Assembly (NCBI RefSeq): GCF_001905345.1
Contig: NZ_LFBV01000006.1
Location: 310,001-374,000, forward strand
Source: Streptomyces uncialis
Lineage (GTDB): Bacteria > Actinomycetota > Actinomycetes > Streptomycetales > Streptomycetaceae
DNA: 64,000 nucleotides
Reading direction: 5' to 3'
This document shows, piece by piece, positions 59,812-64,000 of this stretch. The notes under the pieces are model-generated. The model saw only the letters and a list, made by a program, of their open reading frames with translations, was not told where the DNA came from and did no database searches. The number at the start of each line of letters is the position of its first letter. The first letter of the stretch is position 1. The position numbers were made by a program, and so were the translations under genes.

Positions 59812-61623
59812 TCAGCTGGGGCGGGCCATGGCCTTGACGAAGGCGCGTTCCACGTCGGCCGCGGACAGCACGCCGTAGATCTCGCCGGAGTCCTCGGTGA
59901 CGAGGTACTCGGTCGCGGGGGTCGCGCGCAGGACGTCGAGCAGTTCCTCGCCGGCCAGCTCCGCGGAGACGCGCATCCCGTCGGTCAGCTCCTGGGCGAG
60001 CCCGCTCACGGCGACCCAGGGGCGCCGGTGCTCGGGCACCCCGACGATCGCGGCCTCCCTGACCACGGCGACGGGTTCCCCGTCGGGGGCGACGACGACG
60101 AGCGCGCGGGCCCCGGCGTCGTTGGCGCGGCGCAGGGCCTCGGACAGCGGGGTGGCGCTCTCCACGGGGACGGCCCGCCGGGTGAGGGTGCGGGCCCGCA
60201 GCTCGGGCAGGTGCTCACGCAGCCGGGCCACCCGCAGGCTGTTGCCCGCGCCGGTCCAGATGATGGCGGCGAGGATCGCCGCGAGCAGCGCGTCCGTGAC
60301 GGTGTCCATGCCGTTGACCTCGGAGGCGGGGCCGAGGACTCCGGAGTGGGTGAGCAGCGGCAGCCCGATCAGCACGGCGACGGCGAGGGCGCGGCCCACC
60401 CACGCGGCGGCGACGGTGCCGCTCATGGGGTTGCCGGTGATCTTCCAGACGACGGCGCGCAGCATCCGGCCGCCGTCCAGCGGCAGCCCGGGGAGCAGGT
60501 TGAACGCGGCCACGATCAGGTTGGAGATCATCAGTCCGGCGAGCAGCACCCCCGGTACGGTGCCGGGTTCGACGAGCAGCATCCCGCCGTAGAAGAGGGC
60601 GGCGAGGACGAGCGACAGGAGCGGGCCGACGAACGCGAGGACGAACTCGCGGCCGGGCGTCTCGGACTCCTTCTCGATCTCGGAGACCCCGCCGAAGAAC
60701 TGGAGCTGGATCCGGCGGACGGGCAGCTTGAAGCGGAGCGCGGCCACGGTGTGGGCCAGTTCATGGACGAGCACCGAGGCGTAGAACGCGACGGCGAAGA
60801 AGAGGGAGACCAGGTAGCGCAGTCCGCCGAGTTCCGGGAGCACCCGGTCCAGCTGGCCGCCGAAGACCCAGGTGATCAGTGCGGCGACGAGGAACCAGCT
60901 CGGGGCGACGTAGACCGGCACCCCGAAGGGGCGGCCCATGAGGATGCCGCCACCGGGTTCCTTGGGCCGCCGCGCCTTGCCGGGGCCGGGGGCCGGGGCG
61001 GGGGCGTCGCCCGAGCCGAACGGCTGGTGTCCGTGGGAGCCCGGGGTGTGCGCGGGCGGCGGACCGCCGACGGGAGCGTCCTGGCCGTCGTGGGCCGGGC
61101 GGTCCGGGTCACCGCTGTGGGCGTAGGGGTGCTGGGGGGCGCGGACGTGCGGCTTGGTGAGGGAGGTCCGGGCGGGCCGGTCGTCGTCACCGGCCGGAGG
61201 CGGGGTCACGTGGGCGCCGGGAGCGTCCGGGGCGGCGGGTGTGCCCGGGGCCTCCGGAGTGGCGGGGGCGTCCGGAGCGGCCGGGGCACCGGGGGTGCCG
61301 GGAACGTCCTGGGACGGGGTGGCCGGGGCGCCGGGAGCATCCGGGCCTGCGGCGACGTCCTGGGGCGGCATGTCCGGGGTCGCGGTGCCGCGGGGTGGGC
61401 GTGGTGCGCCGGGGGCCGGTGCGGCGTCCCCGGCGGGGGCGTCGGGGGCCGGTGGACGCTCCTCGGCGGATCGGTGGCCGGGCGTGCCGTCAGCCTGTGC
61501 GTCGCCGCGCGCGACACCGTCCCGGGGGTCCGGGGTGGTGTCCCGGTCCTCCGGATCCGGGCGGTGCCCGGCCCCGGATTCGCTGTCCGGCTGCGGCTGA
61601 CCGCTCCCGCCGCTCTCGTCCAC
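59812..61623 (-). CDS. M50 site-2-type membrane protease with CBS domains
   Basis: The 603-residue protein starts with about 210 residues of Pro/Gly/Ala/Asp-rich disordered sequence. A membrane protease domain follows: VYVAPSWFLVAALITWVFGG, then LVHELAHTVAA with the zinc HExxH, and LPLDGGRMLRAVVW with the third zinc ligand Asp. Two CBS domains sit at the C-terminus (LRRANDAGARALVVVAPDGEPVAVVREAAI, EYLVTEDSGEIYGVLSAADVERAF). Such enzymes cut regulatory membrane proteins. It corresponds to the zinc-metalloprotease of the Rv2625c type. The start ATG 61623 is accepted with caution, since the N-terminal tail is not conserved. Confidence 0.87.
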   Translation of the reverse strand: MDESGGSGQPQPDSESGAGHRPDPEDRDTTPDPRDGVARGDAQADGTPGHRSAEERPPAPDAPAGDAAPAPGAPRPPRGTATPDMPPQDVAAGPDAPGAPATPSQDVPGTPGAPAAPDAPATPEAPGTPAAPDAPGAHVTPPPAGDDDRPARTSLTKPHVRAPQHPYAHSGDPDRPAHDGQDAPVGGPPPAHTPGSHGHQPFGSGDAPAPAPGPGKARRPKEPGGGILMGRPFGVPVYVAPSWFLVAALITWVFGGQLDRVLPELGGLRYLVSLFFAVAFYASVLVHELAHTVAALRFKLPVRRIQLQFFGGVSEIEKESETPGREFVLAFVGPLLSLVLAALFYGGMLLVEPGTVPGVLLAGLMISNLIVAAFNLLPGLPLDGGRMLRAVVWKITGNPMSGTVAAAWVGRALAVAVLIGLPLLTHSGVLGPASEVNGMDTVTDALLAAILAAIIWTGAGNSLRVARLREHLPELRARTLTRRAVPVESATPLSEALRRANDAGARALVVVAPDGEPVAVVREAAIVGVPEHRRPWVAVSGLAQELTDGMRVSAELAGEELLDVLRATPATEYLVTEDSGEIYGVLSAADVERAFVKAMARPS

Positions 61624-61731
61624 GGTTTCCTCTCGTTCGGCGTTCCCTCACTCCCGATCATGCAGGGCGGAGGGGTCTGCCGTCGATGGTATGCGGATCG
61701 GTGTCGGTGGCGGGTCGTAGGGTCTGTCCTC

Positions 61732-62694
61732 ATGGAGACCCGTACCGGCGATGCCGTGGCACCCACACGTCCGGCGTCGCTGTCGCCGTCGCGCGCGAGC
61801 GACTTCATGCAGTGCCCGTTGCTGTACCGCTTCAGGGTGATCGACAAGCTGCCCGAGAAGCCGAGTGCCGCGGCGACCCGCGGGACGCTCGTGCACGCCG
61901 TACTCGAAAAGCTGTTCGACGCACCGGCCGCCGAGCGGACCGCGCCCCGCGCCAAGGCCCTGATCCCCGGCCAGTGGGACCGGCTGCGGGAGGCCAGACC
62001 TGAGCTGGCCGGCCTCTTCAAGGACGATGCCGGCGGCGCCGCGGCCGGGTCGGACGCGTCCGCCGCCGCGGCGGAGGACGGGGGGCCCGTCGAGGCCGCG
62101 CGGCTCGCCCAGTGGCTGACGGAGGCCGAGCAGCTGGTGGAGCGCTGGTTCACGCTGGAGGACCCGACCCGGCTGGAGCCCGCCGAGCGGGAGCTCTTCG
62201 TGGAGACGGAGCTGTCGTCGGGCCTCAAGCTGCGCGGGATCATCGACCGGGTGGATGTCGCGCCCAGCGGTGAGGTCCGGATCGTGGACTACAAGACGGG
62301 CAAGGCGCCGCGTCCGCAGTACGCCGACGGCCCGCTGTTCCAGATGAAGTTCTACGCGCTCGTCGTCTGGCGGCTGAAGGGTGTGGTGCCGCGCCGTCTC
62401 CAGCTGGTGTACCTCGGCAGCGGCGACATCATCACGTACGACCCCGTGATCGCCGATCTGGAGCGGGTCGAGCGCAAGGTCCTCACCCTGTGGGAGGCGA
62501 TCCGGGCGGCGACGGAGAGCGGTGAGTGGCGCCCCCGGCCGACGAAGCTGTGCGGCTGGTGCGACCACCGGGCCGTGTGCCCGGAGTTCGGCGGCACTCC
62601 CCCGCCCTATCCGCTGCCGGTCGTGCCGCCGCCGGCCGAGCCCGGGGCGCCGGGGGCGGCGAGCCCGGAGCAGGGCAGAATGGGCGGGGACTAG
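61732..62694 (+). CDS. RecB-family (PD-(D/E)XK) nuclease with an Fe-S cysteine set
   Basis: The 320-residue protein has SPSRASDFMQCPLLYRFRVIDKLPEKPSAAATRGTLVHAVLEKLF at the N-terminus and RGIIDRVDVAPSGEVRIVDYKTGKAPRPQYADGPLFQMKFYALV, with ID...D...VDYKTGK being the PD-(D/E)XK motif. One Cys near residue 27 (MQCPL) and three near the C-terminus (LCGWCDHRAVC) match the AddB/Cas4 iron-sulfur staple. No CRISPR genes lie near, so it is a RecB-like exonuclease, possibly in recombination or repair. ATG 61732 is chosen. A response regulator gene follows 14 bases downstream on the same strand. Confidence 0.9.
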   Translation: METRTGDAVAPTRPASLSPSRASDFMQCPLLYRFRVIDKLPEKPSAAATRGTLVHAVLEKLFDAPAAERTAPRAKALIPGQWDRLREARPELAGLFKDDAGGAAAGSDASAAAAEDGGPVEAARLAQWLTEAEQLVERWFTLEDPTRLEPAERELFVETELSSGLKLRGIIDRVDVAPSGEVRIVDYKTGKAPRPQYADGPLFQMKFYALVVWRLKGVVPRRLQLVYLGSGDIITYDPVIADLERVERKVLTLWEAIRAATESGEWRPRPTKLCGWCDHRAVCPEFGGTPPPYPLPVVPPPAEPGAPGAASPEQGRMGGD

Positions 62695-62708
62695 CGAAGG
62701 AGACTTAC

Positions 62709-63380
62709 GTGGCCATCCGTGTCCTACTGGTCGACGACCAGCCGCTGCTGCGCACCGGCTTCCGGATGATCCTGGAGGCAGAGGCGGACCTCGCGGTCGT
62801 CGGCGAAGCCGGAGACGGCCTCCAGGCTCTCGACCAGGTACGCGCGCTTCAGCCCGATGTGGTCCTCATGGACATCCGGATGCCCCGGATGGACGGTGTC
62901 GAGGCGACCCGCCAGATCACCGGTCCCGGCCGGGACGGTCCGGCGAAGGTGCTCGTCCTGACGACGTTCGACCTCGACGAGTACGTCGTCGAGGCGCTCA
63001 GGGCGGGGGCGAGCGGGTTCCTGCTGAAGGACGCCCCGGCGAACGAGCTGGTGCAGGCCATCCGTGTCGTGGCGGCGGGTGAGGCGATGCTCGCGCCGAG
63101 CATCACCCGGCGGCTGCTCGACAAGTACGCCGACCATCTGCCCTCGGGTGACGAGCCCGTGCCGGACACCCTGCACACGCTCACCGACCGGGAGGTGGAG
63201 GTGCTGAAGCTGGTGGCGCGCGGACTGTCGAACGCGGAGATCGCGGCGGACCTGTTCGTCAGCGAGACCACCGTGAAGACCCATGTGGGGCATGTGCTGA
63301 CCAAGTTGGGCCTGCGGGACCGGGTGCAGGCGGCCGTGTACGCCTATGAGAGCGGACTGGTCCGGCCCGGGGCGCAGTAG
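62709..63380 (+). CDS. NarL/LuxR-type response regulator
   Basis: The 223-residue protein has an N-terminal receiver domain with acidic residues in VLLVDDQ, the phospho-acceptor Asp in DVVLMDIRMPRMDG near residue 54, and a Lys in FLLKDAP. The C-terminal LuxR-type HTH is TDREVEVLKLVARGLSNAEIAADLFVSETTVKTHVGHVLTKLGLRDR. GTG 62709 follows AAGGAGA by about six bases. No sensor kinase lies next to it. It follows the RecB-like gene by 14 bases and may be transcribed with it. Confidence 0.93.
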   Translation: MAIRVLLVDDQPLLRTGFRMILEAEADLAVVGEAGDGLQALDQVRALQPDVVLMDIRMPRMDGVEATRQITGPGRDGPAKVLVLTTFDLDEYVVEALRAGASGFLLKDAPANELVQAIRVVAAGEAMLAPSITRRLLDKYADHLPSGDEPVPDTLHTLTDREVEVLKLVARGLSNAEIAADLFVSETTVKTHVGHVLTKLGLRDRVQAAVYAYESGLVRPGAQ

Positions 63381-63400
63381 CCCCCCGGCCCGCGACGGCA

Positions 63401-63450
63401 GCGCGCCGGCCCGGGTCCGAAGCCTTGGCTTCGGACCCGGGCCGGCGCGC
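63401..63450. terminator. Bidirectional terminator, perfect 24-base inverted repeat
   Basis: Arms 63401-63424 and 63427-63450 are perfectly complementary with only TT at the centre, between the response regulator and the converging substrate-binding protein gene. Confidence 0.85.
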
Positions 63451-63475
63451 TTGTGGTGCCCCCGGTCGGTCGGGG

Positions 63476-64000
63476 TCAGCCCTTGCTGATCTCCCAGAAG
63501 CGGAAGACGGTCGACGCGTCGAGGCACTTCTCCAGCCCGTAGACCCTGTCACGGACCACCGCGTACTGCTTCGCCTGCCACAGCGGGATGATCGGTACAT
63601 CCCGGGCGACCGCGTTCTGGAGCTTGGCGTAGTCGCCGCTGGTCGCCGAACGGTCGTTCTCGGCGGCCGTCGCGGGGATGATCTCCTCCGTGATGACGCG
63701 GTTCACGTACTCGTTCTCCAGGACGTTGCCCTTGCCGAAGAACGGCTGGGTGAAGTTGTCCGGGTCCGGGTAGTCGGGCACCCAGCCCTTGACGTACACC
63801 CCGTACTCGCCCGCGGCGATGCCCTTCTCGTACTCGGCGAACTCGACGGAGCGCACCTTGGCGTCGAAGAGCCCGCTGGCGTTGAGCTGTTCGGCTATCG
63901 CCCGGAACTCCTTGTCGGTGGACGGGCCGTAGCGGGACGGCGTCGACCACAGGGTGATGTCCACCTTCTCGGTGATGCCCTCGTCCCGGAGTGCCTTCTT
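63476..64000 (-). CDS. ABC transporter family 5 substrate-binding protein, C-terminal part (5' end outside the window)
   Basis: The frame remains open to the right window edge, so this is the C-terminal 175 or so residues of a longer protein. SRYGPSTDKEFRAIAEQLNASGLFDAKVRSVEFAEYEKGIAAGEYGVYVKGWVPDYPDPDNFTQPFF, cited by its ends, fits the C-terminal lobe of DppA/OppA-type peptide-binding lipoproteins, and DVPIIPLWQAKQYAVVRDRVYGLE closes it. Such proteins bring oligopeptides to an ABC importer. The annotated start at GTG 63964 is internal. It converges on the response regulator gene. Confidence 0.88.
   Translation of the reverse strand, partial: KKALRDEGITEKVDITLWSTPSRYGPSTDKEFRAIAEQLNASGLFDAKVRSVEFAEYEKGIAAGEYGVYVKGWVPDYPDPDNFTQPFFGKGNVLENEYVNRVITEEIIPATAAENDRSATSGDYAKLQNAVARDVPIIPLWQAKQYAVVRDRVYGLEKCLDASTVFRFWEISKG

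Noticed and set aside
61732..62694. Cas4-like nuclease as a sign of a CRISPR system
   Set aside because: No repeat-spacer array or other cas gene is in the window; RecB-like nuclease is sufficient.

Overview
The window is about 64 kb of very GC-rich DNA with GTG and TTG starts, long antisense shadow reading frames, a conservon, a Pup-proteasome locus, a DmdR/IdeR-type iron box and families of intergenic repeats. All of this points to a Streptomyces chromosome. From memory, the order of genes from about 15 kb onward matches the S. coelicolor SCO1611-SCO1655 neighbourhood. The first 15 kb does not match that core and reads as an accessory insert.

Region 1 (1-8.6 kb) is one tightly coupled plus-strand operon cut by the left window edge. 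It encodes a TldD C-terminus, a TldE/PmbA partner, a DAO-type FAD oxidoreductase, a glyoxalase-like protein, an HFCD (LanD-like) flavoprotein with a His/Pro/Ala-rich tail, an NADPH-FMN-reductase-like flavoprotein, a short LanB without an elimination domain, and an M20 amidohydrolase. Most junctions overlap by 4 to 14 bases. The best reading is a RiPP or peptide-scaffolded (PEARL-type) pathway: a tRNA-dependent enzyme modifies or extends a peptide, flavoenzymes oxidise it, and TldD/E plus M20 release the product. No precursor peptide is visible, so it should lie upstream of the window.

Region 2 (8.6-15.1 kb) holds possible cluster border genes: a two-domain VOC protein, a TetR regulator facing an O-methyltransferase across a TACCGTA/TACGGTA operator, a TPR regulator, a DUF574 methyltransferase and a PPOX-fold protein. 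The operator half-sites recur at about 14.0 kb.

Region 3 (15.1-37.1 kb) holds a glnA4-aldehyde dehydrogenase-SDR operon with a divergent gamma-glutamyl hydrolase (amine catabolism), a TPR protein without an HTH plus a small duplicated-motif protein, a LysR/TDT-transporter pair, a BtuF-like binding protein, an XRE-cupin regulator, a glycine betaine ABC transporter with fused permease and binding protein, a 5'-3' exonuclease, an iron-box-controlled siderophore-interacting protein, a GNAT enzyme, an RluA-type pseudouridine synthase, and the rar/cvn9-type conservon (sensor, roadblock, DUF742, GTPase, P450 lacking the ExxR motif).

Region 4 (37.7-57.1 kb) holds a Ski2-like helicase, tatC/tatA, a small membrane protein, a zinc-ribbon protein, pafC, pafB, two FKBP isomerases, pafA, an MFS transporter with a divergent LacI regulator, prcA, prcB, a decayed endonuclease VII gene, pup, dop and arc. 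Together these make the Pup ligase, the depupylase/deamidase, the ATPase ring, the 20S core and the DNA-damage regulators.

Region 5 (57.5-64 kb) holds a ferredoxin, a membrane-anchored hypothetical protein, trmI, an M50 protease with CBS domains, a RecB-like nuclease with an Fe-S cysteine set, a NarL-type response regulator, and the C-terminal part of a family 5 substrate-binding protein cut by the right edge. Strong inverted repeats mark many of the gene ends.
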